Positions 8,863-17,089 of a stretch of DNA of 43,814 nucleotides are shown here, in pieces. Each line of letters begins with the position of its first letter. Positions within the stretch are counted from its first letter, which is position 1. Location: contig CATZGB010000024.1 in NCBI GenBank assembly GCA_958418815.1, positions 1 through 43,814 of the forward strand, given 5' to 3'. The notes beneath the pieces are model-generated. The model was given only the letters and a program-made list of their open reading frames with translations, was not told where the DNA came from and did not search any database. A program made the translations under genes and the position numbers. The stretch comes from an uncultured Bacteroidales bacterium (GTDB lineage: Bacteria; Bacteroidota; Bacteroidia; Bacteroidales; Muribaculaceae).

Positions 8863-10128
8863 ATGAGGAGCCTGACAATAATCGCCACCTTGATTCTATC
8901 AACATTCCTGTTGCGTGGCGCGGATCCCACCGAAACATCCTACACCTTCTCAGAGTGTGAAGGCTCGGCTATGCCATATCCGATTCCTGCCGAATCAGTG
9001 GCGCTGCCCGACTCCCTGACAGCGGTCTTCATCAACCACGTCGGGCGACACGGCGCGCGGTTCCCCTCCTCCCCTAAAAATGTGACCGAACTGATAAAAG
9101 AGCTGTCAAAGGCCGACTCGGCCAAGGCTCTCACCCCTTCCGGAGAGCAACTGCTATCACTCGCCAGATTTGTCAGCGAGACATCGCGCAACCGCTGGGG
9201 CGCGCTCGACTCGCTCGGGATGGCTGAGCAAAGGGGCATCGCCTCGCGGATGCTCCGCAACTACGGACTTCTCTTCAACGACACAAAAATCAATGCTATA
9301 AGCTCATATTCGCCGCGATGCGTGATGAGCATGTATGAGTTCACCCACCAGCTCGACCGCCTCAACAACCACATCGAGATCACCACCTCCTCAGGCCGCC
9401 AGAACTCCCCGCTCATGCGCCCCTTCGACCTCGACGCCGACTTCATTGAATGGATGAAGTCGGGCGACTGGAAAGAGGCATATGACATGCAATACGAGAC
9501 GATGATGCCTGTCGCCCCCGCCCGTAGGCTCTTCAAGGGGGACTACGCCAAGGAAATGAGCAACGACCACGCGCGCAAGGTCTCTTACCACGCGTTCAAG
9601 ATGCTGCAAGGCTTGTCAGCCATGGGGATGCCTTCGCGGATGGAGGATTTCTTCACCTGGCAGGAAGCCAACCAGGCATGGAGCTGCACCAACCTCTCCC
9701 ACTACCTCGAACGTACCGCCACCACCCTCTCCCTTATGCCCGCCGAGATTGCCGCCCCGTTGCTGGCCGACCTGCTTGAGACAGCCGATGCCGCCGTGGA
9801 GGGGAAACAGCCTTACGCCGTGATGCTGCGCTTCGGCCATGCCGAGACCATGATGCCCCTGCTGTCGCTGATGCGCCTCAACGGCTGCTACTACCTCACC
9901 AATTATTTCGACACGGTGGCCCTCCACTGGAAAGATTTCCATGTGGTCCCCATGGCCTCCAACCTGCAGATGGTCATCGCCCGCAGCAAATCAGGCCGGA
10001 CATATGTGCGCGTAGACCTCAACGAGCGTCCCATCCCCCTGATTCCCGGTTCTGACATGATTTACACCCCCTGGAACCAGGCGCGGGAATACCTGTTACG
10101 CTGCATCCCCCTTCATCTGCGACCTTAA
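8863..10128 (+). CDS. Secreted histidine-type phosphatase, MINPP-like
   Basis: This 421-aa protein belongs to the histidine acid phosphatase clan. A hydrophobic leader (residues 1-19, no lipobox) indicates export. The RHG motif GRHGARFP (residues 61-68) gives the phosphorylated histidine H63 and the phosphate-binding arginines. The proton-donor motif is HAE at about residue 326, the form seen in multiple inositol polyphosphate phosphatases rather than the HD of classical acid phosphatases and AppA-type phytases. Inositol phosphate (phytate) hydrolysis in the periplasm or at the surface is therefore the best guess, by family only. It stands alone and overlaps the end of the minus-strand ORF 10096-10365 by 33 nt. 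Confidence 0.85.
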   Translation: MRSLTIIATLILSTFLLRGADPTETSYTFSECEGSAMPYPIPAESVALPDSLTAVFINHVGRHGARFPSSPKNVTELIKELSKADSAKALTPSGEQLLSLARFVSETSRNRWGALDSLGMAEQRGIASRMLRNYGLLFNDTKINAISSYSPRCVMSMYEFTHQLDRLNNHIEITTSSGRQNSPLMRPFDLDADFIEWMKSGDWKEAYDMQYETMMPVAPARRLFKGDYAKEMSNDHARKVSYHAFKMLQGLSAMGMPSRMEDFFTWQEANQAWSCTNLSHYLERTATTLSLMPAEIAAPLLADLLETADAAVEGKQPYAVMLRFGHAETMMPLLSLMRLNGCYYLTNYFDTVALHWKDFHVVPMASNLQMVIARSKSGRTYVRVDLNERPIPLIPGSDMIYTPWNQAREYLLRCIPLHLRP

Positions 10129-10365
10129 CAACCCCGTTGAGGGTCTGCGAAGACGCAGCACCCGCTTGGCCGCGGTGCCTTGCGAACCGTTGCGGAGATT
10201 CACAGTCAGCAGCCCCTCCATCCCCGACAGACGGCCCTTCACCTCGGCCATCAACTCCTCCACAGAGGAACTGCCCGAAAGCGTCACGGCCATTACCTGA
10301 CGGCCCACAGCCATCACATTCACAAAAATGATATCTGAATTTGTAACGGAGAAAGAATTGTTCAT
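10096..10365 (-). CDS. Conserved-looking small protein of unknown function
   Basis: This is an 89-aa protein with an N-terminal beta-rich half (SVTNSDIIFVNVMAVGRQVM, then VTLSG) and a helical segment SVEELMAEVKGRL, ending in a basic tail. No signal peptide or catalytic motif is seen and I do not recognise a family. Support as a gene comes from an exact TAATTTTG promoter box 25 nt upstream on the same strand and protein-like composition. Its last 33 nt overlap the phosphatase 3' end in antisense. Confidence 0.6.
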   Translation of the reverse strand: MNNSFSVTNSDIIFVNVMAVGRQVMAVTLSGSSSVEELMAEVKGRLSGMEGLLTVNLRNGSQGTAAKRVLRLRRPSTGLLRSQMKGDAA

Positions 10366-10390
10366 AACTATATCTTTTTGATTTATACCG

Positions 10391-10398
10391 CAAAATTA
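10391..10398 (-). promoter_or_regulatory. -7 box TAATTTTG for the 89-aa protein
   Basis: This is an exact TAnnTTTG match on the minus strand, 25 nt before the ATG at 10365. No convincing -33 box is present. Confidence 0.5.
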
Positions 10399-10469
10399 GA
10401 CATCAGCCGGGCAACAGAATTGCCCACCAACGTTAAACAACATAAAAACAGCGACATTTACACCTGATT

Positions 10470-11003
10470 ATGAGTGACAACAACAATCATCCCCTCGGGG
10501 AAGCGCCATGGTTTCATGTGATTCTCTCAACCGGCCTCGGCACCGGTTTCTGTCCCGGAGCGCCTGGAACCGTCGGAGCATTCCTCGGATTGCTCATATG
10601 GTACGGCCTATCATTTCTCGTAAGCGTCAACACACTCTTCTGGGTAACACTTCTGCTGGTGGTGGCCACCACCGTGGTCGGAGCCTGGACATCCAAGGTC
10701 ATGGAACGGTATTGGGGGGAAGACCCCCGCACGGTGGTGATTGACGAGTTTGTAGGCACTTGGATTCCTTGTCTTGTCGCCGGAGTGGCAGCCGACCACC
10801 TCACTACCGCCATACTCGGTCTCTTCGGCTTCGCCATGTTCCGCGTTATTGACATAGTCAAGACCCCGATGTGTCGCCGTCTCGAACGTGTGCCTGACGG
10901 ATGGGGTGTCATGCTCGACGATGTACTGGCCGGGACATACGCCCTTATCCTGACCCTTATCCTTCGTTTTATCCTCACAGGGAGCCTCCAGGGCATACTC
11001 TGA
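10470..11003 (+). CDS. pgpA: Phosphatidylglycerophosphatase A
   Basis: This removes phosphate from phosphatidylglycerophosphate to give phosphatidylglycerol in the inner membrane. The 177-aa protein carries the PgpA signatures GLGTGFCPGAPGTVGA (about 22-37) and VIDEFVGTWI (about 89-98), whose acidic residues bind Mg2+, plus four hydrophobic segments. Length matches the family. It is not next to other phospholipid genes here. No terminator is evident before the next gene. Confidence 0.93.
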   Translation: MSDNNNHPLGEAPWFHVILSTGLGTGFCPGAPGTVGAFLGLLIWYGLSFLVSVNTLFWVTLLLVVATTVVGAWTSKVMERYWGEDPRTVVIDEFVGTWIPCLVAGVAADHLTTAILGLFGFAMFRVIDIVKTPMCRRLERVPDGWGVMLDDVLAGTYALILTLILRFILTGSLQGIL

Positions 11004-11090
11004 CAGGCTATTGGGCGCCATCTTCAAAAAACAGAATTATTTTGGCCACACTCCAAACCTTTTCCAAAACAGGGTTGTTATAATTCTGTC

Positions 11091-11096
11091 AGGAGG
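11091..11096 (+). promoter_or_regulatory. Unusual strong Shine-Dalgarno AGGAGG
   Basis: AGGAGG lies 9 nt before the ATG at 11106. Strong SD sequences are rare in Bacteroidetes and this one decides the start: it favours 11106 over the in-frame ATG at 11145. Confidence 0.55.
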
Positions 11097-11105
11097 CGAT
11101 TAAGG

Positions 11106-12338
11106 ATGAGCCGCCTGGCAGGCACGTTTCTACTACCTTTGTTTATGAAAGGGAAATTTGGAATTTTAATGGTGATAGCGGTGTTCTGTCTCCCCGGAAA
11201 GATATTCGGGGAGGCAGGCTCCAGTGTTTCCGCCATAGCGGACAAGCTCGACAACCTCAACCCTTTCGCGGCCTCAGTCAGATATGCGGTGGCCCTCCCT
11301 ATGGTCGAGGATGATGTCGTCTACAAACTCGAGATTGCCACCTCGGCCAATCACGCCGACCGATTGCTTGGCACCGACTACCTTATCGAGTGGCAGCTTC
11401 CTGTCGAGTCAGGGACATCAGAGGGGTTCACAGCCTATTTCAACGGCCACCATTACCGTTATCGCGACCATCGCCTCCAGGAAAACCATTATCAATGGGA
11501 CTCCATCCCATTCCGCACTGCCGCCGGAGGCGTGCAACGCAACGGGCAATTTGTCAATCTGCTGCCATTCAGCCTTGCTTCACAGCTCCGCGAAATGGCC
11601 GCCGACACCACCTATACATTGACTCTCTCATCAGGGGCGGCTGAGGGGGCCACAGCCGACATCGTGAAAGCCAGCCGGCATATCAACGGGCTTGAAAGCC
11701 AGCAGATGGAATTCGCCTTCGACCATCAGTCGGGCCGTCCGTTGAAGCTTTCCATCCTCTACAACCCCGGGATGCTGGGCGAGCAGGAGGTCAACGCCGT
11801 GTATGATTATTCCCCTGAAGCCGGATTGGAGGCAGTCGGTTCTGAGGAGGCCCTGATGGCCCGCTATCCAGATGTGTTTGAGAAATACCGCGTGAGCAAC
11901 TACACGGTCGAGAACCTGCGCGGACTCCCTCTGCCGGGATTCGCCCTCCCCACCACCACCCGCGAGCGGTATCTCCACAACAAAGGAGACCGGTTCCCCT
12001 CACCGGTGATAATCGCCGTGCTTGACCCCGACGTGGCCTCTACCGCGTCGACAATATCCACCCTCCGCGACACAATCGACAAGCTCCCCCGCCAGACATC
12101 GTTGCTGCTGATGTTCACCACCAACGATGTCGACCGCATAGAACCGCTGACAGGCCCGACATCCCGACCAGGAGAGACCCTGCTGACCTCCCCGGCTCCA
12201 TTCATACGTGACTGCGGCATAAACGCATACCCTACCATACTGCTTTGCAATTCCGACGCCACCGTTGCCGGGGTGCTTCTTGGCGCAAGCTCTTCAATGG
12301 CCGACGACCTGCTGCAGGGAGCCGCCCTGCTCAGATGA
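11106..12338 (+). CDS. Periplasmic protein with LolA-like N-half and thioredoxin-like C-half
   Basis: This 410-aa protein begins with a hydrophobic leader (about residues 1-36), so it is probably periplasmic. Residues about 60-240 alternate strands such as EGFTAYFNGHHYRYRDHRL and QMEFAFDHQSGRPLKLSI, resembling the LolA/outer-membrane lipoprotein-sorting fold used by several Bacteroidetes TlpA-type proteins. The C-terminal 150 residues resemble a thioredoxin domain: 'FPSPVIIAVLDPDVAST' is the first strand-helix, and INAYPTILLCNSDATVAGVLLG matches the cis-proline strand and turn. The CxxC redox pair is missing where it should be (DVAST). It is thus likely a binding or scaffold protein, not a disulfide exchanger. 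Fold assignment is by eye and moderate. Confidence 0.65.
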   Translation: MSRLAGTFLLPLFMKGKFGILMVIAVFCLPGKIFGEAGSSVSAIADKLDNLNPFAASVRYAVALPMVEDDVVYKLEIATSANHADRLLGTDYLIEWQLPVESGTSEGFTAYFNGHHYRYRDHRLQENHYQWDSIPFRTAAGGVQRNGQFVNLLPFSLASQLREMAADTTYTLTLSSGAAEGATADIVKASRHINGLESQQMEFAFDHQSGRPLKLSILYNPGMLGEQEVNAVYDYSPEAGLEAVGSEEALMARYPDVFEKYRVSNYTVENLRGLPLPGFALPTTTRERYLHNKGDRFPSPVIIAVLDPDVASTASTISTLRDTIDKLPRQTSLLLMFTTNDVDRIEPLTGPTSRPGETLLTSPAPFIRDCGINAYPTILLCNSDATVAGVLLGASSSMADDLLQGAALLR

Positions 12339-12405
12339 CGGACGGTGAACCACTTGGCCCACAATCTGTTTTTAAAGAAAAACGCAACAAGAAATTCAGT
12401 ATCAT

Positions 12406-12912
12406 ATGGAAACCATCTATTTTAAAGGAACCCCCTGCCACACCTACGGCACAATGCCCCGCGTGGGAGAGAAAGCCCCCTGTTTCAACTTCGTCACTCC
12501 CGACCTCAAAGAAATCCAGTGTGCCGACCTGAAAGGACGCCGCGTGGTGCTCAACATCTTTCCGAGCCTCGACACCGACGTATGCGCCGCATCTGTGCGC
12601 CGTTTCAACCAGGAAGCCGCCAATCTTGACAACACCACAGTGTTATGCGTCTCGATGGACCTCCCCTTCGCCGCAGCCCGCTTCTGCACAATCAACGGCA
12701 TCAAGGATGTCACCCCCGCCTCAGCCTTCCGCTCACCCATGTTCGCCGAGAAATACGGCCTTGAGATTGTCGACGGTCCCCTTGCCGGACTTCTCGCCCG
12801 CGCCGTGATAGTCCTCGACGAGGACCGCAACATAATCTACTCCGACCTCGTGGAGGAAATCACCAACGAACCCAACTACGAGGAGGCCATCGCCGTCCTC
12901 TCCCGCAAATAA
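12406..12912 (+). CDS. tpx: Thiol peroxidase (Tpx, atypical 2-Cys peroxiredoxin)
   Basis: It reduces H2O2 and alkyl hydroperoxides using thioredoxin. The 168-aa protein has the peroxidatic Cys60 in SLDTDVCAASVRRFN and the resolving Cys94 in ARFCTINGI, the same 34-residue spacing as E. coli Tpx (C61/C95). The N-terminal TYGTMPRVGEKAPCF is also typical. No signal peptide is seen, so it is probably cytoplasmic. It is monocistronic, with a hairpin after it. Confidence 0.95.
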   Translation: METIYFKGTPCHTYGTMPRVGEKAPCFNFVTPDLKEIQCADLKGRRVVLNIFPSLDTDVCAASVRRFNQEAANLDNTTVLCVSMDLPFAAARFCTINGIKDVTPASAFRSPMFAEKYGLEIVDGPLAGLLARAVIVLDEDRNIIYSDLVEEITNEPNYEEAIAVLSRK

Positions 12913-12933
12913 CAGACCCCCTTTCAAGCACGC

Positions 12934-12973
12934 CAGGGGATACGGCCTTACGCTGTGTCCCCTGATATTTTTC
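12934..12973 (+). terminator. Terminator after tpx
   Basis: CAGGGGA at 12934-12940 pairs with TCCCCTG at 12958-12964, followed by ATATTTTTCC. Confidence 0.55.
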
Positions 12974-12981
12974 CGGCATGC

Positions 12982-13012
12982 TTGACCGGGCAGCCCAAAA
13001 TTGCTAACTTTG
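12982..13012 (+). promoter_or_regulatory. Promoter of the ybaK-aroC operon
   Basis: TTGA at 12982-12985, a 19-nt spacer, then an exact TAACTTTG at 13005-13012. The box ends only 6 nt before the ATG at 13019, implying a leaderless or nearly leaderless transcript. Confidence 0.65.
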
Positions 13013-13018
13013 CAGCCT

Positions 13019-13534
13019 ATGAGCAAGAAAACCAGAAACAGCAGCGGGGAACCGGAGAAGACCAACGCGGCCCGGCTGCTCGACAAGGCGCGGATAACAT
13101 ACCGGCTTGTCCCTTATGAGGTGGACGAGAATGACCTGTCGGCCACCCATGTCGCCGAGACCCTCGGCGAGGATGTCGCCATGGTGTTCAAGACGCTTGT
13201 CCTACATGGCGAACGTACAGGGGGCGGTGGCTACTTCGTCTGTGTCATCCCCGGGGCAGCCGAGGTCGACCTCAAGAAAGCCGCCAAGGCGGCCGGGATG
13301 AAGAAGGCCGAGATGATTCCGATGAAGGAGCTTTTGCCCCTGACAGGATATATCCGGGGCGGATGCACCGCCATAGGCATGAAGAAACCGTTTCCGGTAT
13401 ATTTCCATAGCTCCGCCACTGCGTTCGACCGCATATTTGTCAGCGCCGGACAGCGTGGCCTGCAACTTGAGCTGTCGCCCGCCGACCTCATTTCATATGT
13501 CAACGGCGATGTCGCCGACCTTGTGAAAGACTAA
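13019..13534 (+). CDS. ybaK: Cys-tRNA(Pro)/Cys-tRNA(Cys) deacylase YbaK
   Basis: It hydrolyses mischarged Cys-tRNA(Pro) in trans, after prolyl-tRNA synthetase error. The 171-aa protein holds the YbaK/EbsC core: MVFKTLVLHG with the conserved lysine, then ELLPLTGYIRGGCTAIGMKK and the late FVSAGQRGLQLELSPADL block. Start is ATG 13019; an in-frame TTG at 13001 precedes the promoter box and is not credible. aroC follows after 12 nt, so the two share a transcript. A second editing deacylase, ProX, is encoded near 27 kb. Confidence 0.92.
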   Translation: MSKKTRNSSGEPEKTNAARLLDKARITYRLVPYEVDENDLSATHVAETLGEDVAMVFKTLVLHGERTGGGGYFVCVIPGAAEVDLKKAAKAAGMKKAEMIPMKELLPLTGYIRGGCTAIGMKKPFPVYFHSSATAFDRIFVSAGQRGLQLELSPADLISYVNGDVADLVKD

Positions 13535-13546
13535 TCCTCCACGACG

Positions 13547-14587
13547 ATGAACACTTTCGGCAACATTTTCCGCCTGACATCGTTCGGCGAATCCCACGGG
13601 GCGGCCATAGGCGGGGTCATCGACGGACTTCCCGCCGGATGCGTCATTTCCATCAATAAGATACAGGAGGCCCTCGACCGCCGTCGTCCGGGAAAATCAG
13701 CCGCCACCTCCACTCGTGGCGAAAGCGACAGGCTGAGCATCCTTTCGGGCCTCATGGCAGTCGCCGCTGACGGCTCTTTGTCAGGACTGCTCGACGACAC
13801 CGACCTCGCTGTCACGCTCGGCTCCCCGGTAGGGTTTATTATCCCCAACACAGACGCCAGACCCGGGGCATATGACCATCTGCGCGACCTTTACCGTCCC
13901 AACCACGCCGACTTCACCTATGACCGGAAGTATGGCCTGCGCGACTGGCGCGGAGGCGGACGCAGCTCGGGACGTGAGACAGCCTCGCGCGTAGTGGCCG
14001 GGGCATTCGCGTCGCAATTGCTTGATAAGAAAGGAATCACAATCGAAGCTGTCACATCAGAAATCGCAGGATGCGCGGATGCCTCGCGGTTTGACAGCCT
14101 GATTGAAGAGGCCCGAAACACGGCCGACTCCCTGGGAGGAGTGGTCACATGCCGCATCCATGGCGTTCCGGCCGGACTTGGCGAACCTGTATTTAGTAAG
14201 CTCCAGCAGATGCTCGCCTCGGCCATGTTGTCAATCGGGGGTGTCCACGGCTTTGAGTATGGCGACGGTTTCCGCCTGTCGGGAATGCGTGGCAGCGAAG
14301 CCGCCGACCCGATACAGCCAGGCCGCTATATGTCAAACCATTGCGGAGGGGTACTCGGAGGCATCTCCAACGGAGAGGAGATAGTTTTCAGGGTAGGATT
14401 CAAGCCCACACCCTCGATAGCCCGGCCTCTTGAAACCATCGACCGCGACGGTAACCCGACATTGGTCACCACCACCGGCCGCCATGACCCCTGCATAACC
14501 ATCCGCGGGGCCGAGGTTGTCAAGGCGATGGCTGCCATGGTGATTCTCGACGCCTGGCTAATGAACCTGTCAGCCAAAGATTTCTGA
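13547..14587 (+). CDS. aroC: Chorismate synthase
   Basis: It catalyses the last shikimate-pathway step, EPSP to chorismate, with reduced FMN. The 346-aa protein has the signatures FGESHGAAIGGVIDGLPAG (about 9-27), RGGGRSSGRETASRVVAGA (about 131-149) and the C-terminal RHDPCITIRGAEVVKAM. Length is within the usual 350-360 range. It lies 12 nt after ybaK and its TGA overlaps the next ATG by one base, indicating coupled translation. Confidence 0.97.
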   Translation: MNTFGNIFRLTSFGESHGAAIGGVIDGLPAGCVISINKIQEALDRRRPGKSAATSTRGESDRLSILSGLMAVAADGSLSGLLDDTDLAVTLGSPVGFIIPNTDARPGAYDHLRDLYRPNHADFTYDRKYGLRDWRGGGRSSGRETASRVVAGAFASQLLDKKGITIEAVTSEIAGCADASRFDSLIEEARNTADSLGGVVTCRIHGVPAGLGEPVFSKLQQMLASAMLSIGGVHGFEYGDGFRLSGMRGSEAADPIQPGRYMSNHCGGVLGGISNGEEIVFRVGFKPTPSIARPLETIDRDGNPTLVTTTGRHDPCITIRGAEVVKAMAAMVILDAWLMNLSAKDF

Positions 14588-15495
14588 TGGGACGTTACTA
14601 CAAGGAATACGCCGACTTCCTCGCGGAGCATTTCCCGGGACGCAAGATGCAGAAACTCACTGTCGACGCGGGGTTCAGCTGCCCCAACCGCGACGGCACC
14701 CTCTCCACTGGCGGATGCGCCTACTGCAACAACAACTCCTTTTCACCAGGCAGCCACGAAGGCCGCCACCTGTCGCCGATGGCAGACCAGCTTGAGAAGA
14801 GCAAGGTTTTCTTCCGGCGCAAATATCCGTCGATGCGCTACCTCGCCTATTTCCAAAGCTACACCAACACCCACGGCGAGACATCAAGGCTTCTCGACCT
14901 GTACGACGAAGCATTTGGATGCGAGGGTGTTGACGGTATCATAATAGGCACCCGTCCCGACTGTCTCCCCGCCGTCCTTGTCGACGCCCTGGCCTCCCGA
15001 CACAAGGCCGGGCAATGGATAATGGTGGAACTCGGGGCCGAAAGCTCTCACGACGACACATTAAGACGTGTCAACCGTTGCCACAGCTGGCAGGCGACGG
15101 TCGACGCTGTCAGCAGGCTGAGAGAGGCCGGACTTCCTGTCGGCCTCCATCTCATAATGGGGCTGCCGGGAGAAATCCGCGACATGATGATGGAGACCGT
15201 CGAGCGCACCGCCCTGCTCCATCCCGACACAGTCAAGTTCCACCAGCTGCAGATTATAGCCGGTTCAACCCTCGCACGTCAATGGCAGGCAGGCCAGCGG
15301 TTTGAGCTTTTCACCCCCGAAACCTACCTGCCCCTCTGCCTTGACATAATATCGACGATGAACCGGCTATCCCCGTCAACCGCCATCGAGCGGTTCACCT
15401 CACAGGCCCCCTCCGACCTCCTCATAGCCCCGCGCTGGGGGCTGAAGAACTATCAGTTTGTCAACCTCCTCCACAATCTCCTCTCCCGCTGTTGA
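14587..15495 (+). CDS. TIGR01212-family radical SAM protein (YhcC-like)
   Basis: This 302-aa enzyme should bind a 4Fe-4S cluster and cleave S-adenosylmethionine. The cluster cysteines are C32, C44 and C47 (SCPN...GGCAYC), the CX11CX2C form typical of the YhcC/Elp3-related group, with SFSPG just after. Later blocks such as FQSYTNTHG, IIGTRPDCLP, ELGAESSHDDTLRRVNRCH and LHLIMGLPGE fit the TIM-barrel. Its substrate is unknown in the family. Translation starts in TGATG shared with aroC, so it is the third gene of the operon. Confidence 0.92.
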   Translation: MGRYYKEYADFLAEHFPGRKMQKLTVDAGFSCPNRDGTLSTGGCAYCNNNSFSPGSHEGRHLSPMADQLEKSKVFFRRKYPSMRYLAYFQSYTNTHGETSRLLDLYDEAFGCEGVDGIIIGTRPDCLPAVLVDALASRHKAGQWIMVELGAESSHDDTLRRVNRCHSWQATVDAVSRLREAGLPVGLHLIMGLPGEIRDMMMETVERTALLHPDTVKFHQLQIIAGSTLARQWQAGQRFELFTPETYLPLCLDIISTMNRLSPSTAIERFTSQAPSDLLIAPRWGLKNYQFVNLLHNLLSRC

Positions 15496-15622
15496 CCCGG
15501 TCATCCCCCTGTCAGTCACTTGCCTCATAAAAAACACTGCCACATCACTCTGGCTGCGAACATTTGATGTTACAATTTCGTTTCAATGACAAAGGGATGT
15601 CTAACCCCAAAAACAAGAGGTT

Positions 15623-16186
15623 ATGAAAACGAAACACTTGTCACGCAGCATTGTCGCACTCGTCCTGACATTCATCTTCGCCGGATTCTGCGCCGTGCAG
15701 ACCATACAGGGCGAGGAAAAATCAGACAACGGCAATTACCAATACGCTCCCCCCGCCGCGGCCCAGGAGGAATTCACCGGTGTCGGCCCTGTGGTCTCCG
15801 GCTCCGTCGACTATGCGTCCTTGCCATCCAAGGCCCGTAAATTCCTTGAGAAACACTGCGACGGCCACGCCGTGGTGAAATGTGAGAAAGAATTCACGTC
15901 AGGAGAATTCGGCATCCAACTCGCCGACGGCATCGAGTTTGAATTCGACGCGAAAGGCAATGTCATCGAGACCGAAGCCCCCGATGGCTACTCCCTCTCA
16001 TCCCCCCTGCTGAAAGCCGTCGTACCCGGAAAACTATACCAACTGCTGATTCACAACGGATTCGAGCAGAGCGTTGAGGCCGTCCACCGCGACCGTTCGG
16101 GCTACCGCATCGATGTCTCAGACCCGGTGTTCAAGGCAGTCGCCTTCGACCCCTCCGGAGTCCTGACCCTCGTGGTCGACGACTGA
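15623..16186 (+). CDS. Exported PepSY-like (DUF2874-type) protein
   Basis: This 187-aa protein has an N-terminal leader (residues 1-32) and two PepSY/BLIP-like repeats: LPSKARKFLEKHCDGHAVVKCE...GIEFEFDAKGNVIE and a second from SSPLLKAVVPGKLYQLL to YRIDV..VFKAVAFDPSGVLTLVVDD. Such proteins are periplasmic and common in Bacteroidales, with unproven ligand-binding or inhibitory roles. The gene is alone, 127 nt after the radical SAM gene, with a terminator following. Family assignment is moderate to good. Confidence 0.75.
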   Translation: MKTKHLSRSIVALVLTFIFAGFCAVQTIQGEEKSDNGNYQYAPPAAAQEEFTGVGPVVSGSVDYASLPSKARKFLEKHCDGHAVVKCEKEFTSGEFGIQLADGIEFEFDAKGNVIETEAPDGYSLSSPLLKAVVPGKLYQLLIHNGFEQSVEAVHRDRSGYRIDVSDPVFKAVAFDPSGVLTLVVDD

Positions 16187-16245
16187 CCGCCGACCTGCTT
16201 CAAAGACACCTCCCCCCACACATTCAAGTTAATATCATCTCAACC

Positions 16246-16281
16246 GGCCCGCGACACCTCACAGTCTGCGGGCCATTCTTT
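16246..16281 (+). terminator. Terminator after the PepSY-like gene
   Basis: GGCCCGC at 16246-16252 pairs with GCGGGCC at 16268-16274, followed by ATTCTTTTG. It may serve the convergent gene as well. Confidence 0.6.
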
Positions 16282-16300
16282 TGCCACATTACAAATCCAT

Positions 16301-16999
16301 TCAATCTCCGGAAAGGAACTCGATTTCATCCCTGATCTGACGGATGACTGACGAGGTCAGCGGCGAATCCGCCTTGACACCCGCATCCATCAACGCCTGA
16401 GCCTCATCTGCGGCAATCTTGCCGCCTTGCAACAAATTCAACAACAGGCGCAAAGCCGTGTAATGCACCATGCCTGGGATGTCGTGGATTCCTGAGGATG
16501 ACACACAATCCCCTCCCAAAGCCCCGGACAGCAACATCCCGACCATTCGGGGAGCCGAGGGATGATTGCGCAACAGTTTGAGGCACAACACATCGGCCAC
16601 CTCCGGGGTAGGCACCGACCTCACCCATTCAAGGGCCTCATCCTCGGTCAGCTCACCGACCGGGAAGAGCATCGGGGCTATGAGCATGCTCTCGCGGGTG
16701 GTGGTGTTGTCGCGCAGCCGCCGGGCGAAATCCACCATGTCGAAATCCGCCGGCAACGGAGGCTGCCCCCCGTCGACCGCCATATGCTCCTTCCCTCCCG
16801 GCAGGAAATCACGCGCGATTTCACTTACCTGGGGCAAGTTCAGACCGAAATTTATCCTGTATCGCGCGCCGCGCTCAGCCATCTGCTGGGCGAGGTCGCC
16901 GTTGCGCATCGCGAAGAAACGCCGCTTCACCCGCTGCATCGCGTTGAATTCCGGCAGTTTCCGTTCCTCTAATCCGGGAATTGCAGTCTCCTTTTCCAT
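16301..16999 (-). CDS. HEAT-like repeat protein, possible AlkD-type DNA alkylation repair protein
   Basis: This 232-aa soluble, all-helical protein has the pattern of AlkD-like proteins common in Bacteroidetes: RRFFAMRNGDLAQQMAERGARYRINFGLNLPQVSEIA near the N-terminus, then NTTTRESMLIAPMLFP and successive helix pairs such as LTEDEALEWVRSV and EVADVLCLKLLRNH. AlkD removes bulky alkylated bases without base flipping; the aromatic and Asp residues that define that activity cannot be placed confidently by eye. It is divergent from the Lnb-like gene. The fold is likely; the enzymatic role is a guess. Confidence 0.6.
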   Translation of the reverse strand: MEKETAIPGLEERKLPEFNAMQRVKRRFFAMRNGDLAQQMAERGARYRINFGLNLPQVSEIARDFLPGGKEHMAVDGGQPPLPADFDMVDFARRLRDNTTTRESMLIAPMLFPVGELTEDEALEWVRSVPTPEVADVLCLKLLRNHPSAPRMVGMLLSGALGGDCVSSSGIHDIPGMVHYTALRLLLNLLQGGKIAADEAQALMDAGVKADSPLTSSVIRQIRDEIEFLSGD

Positions 17000-17030
17000 A
17001 CATTCAAATCCAATCGGTCGCTTTTTTCCA

Positions 17031-17067
17031 CGAAGTTAGGAATTTCCGTGGAAATTTCATAACTTTG
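17031..17067. promoter_or_regulatory. Divergent promoter pair
   Basis: TAACTTTG at 17060-17067 (plus, exact) serves the gene at 17090, and TAACTTCG at 17031-17038 (minus, one mismatch) serves the gene ending at 16999. The boxes point away from each other with 21 nt between them. Confidence 0.55.
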
Positions 17068-17089
17068 CGTGTTCAAACAGTAATTTTAA

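Noticed and set aside
11134..11141. TACCTTTG match just before ATG 11145
   Set aside because: It lies inside the preferred reading frame, too near the ATG to give a message including it, and the SD at 11091 supports an earlier start.
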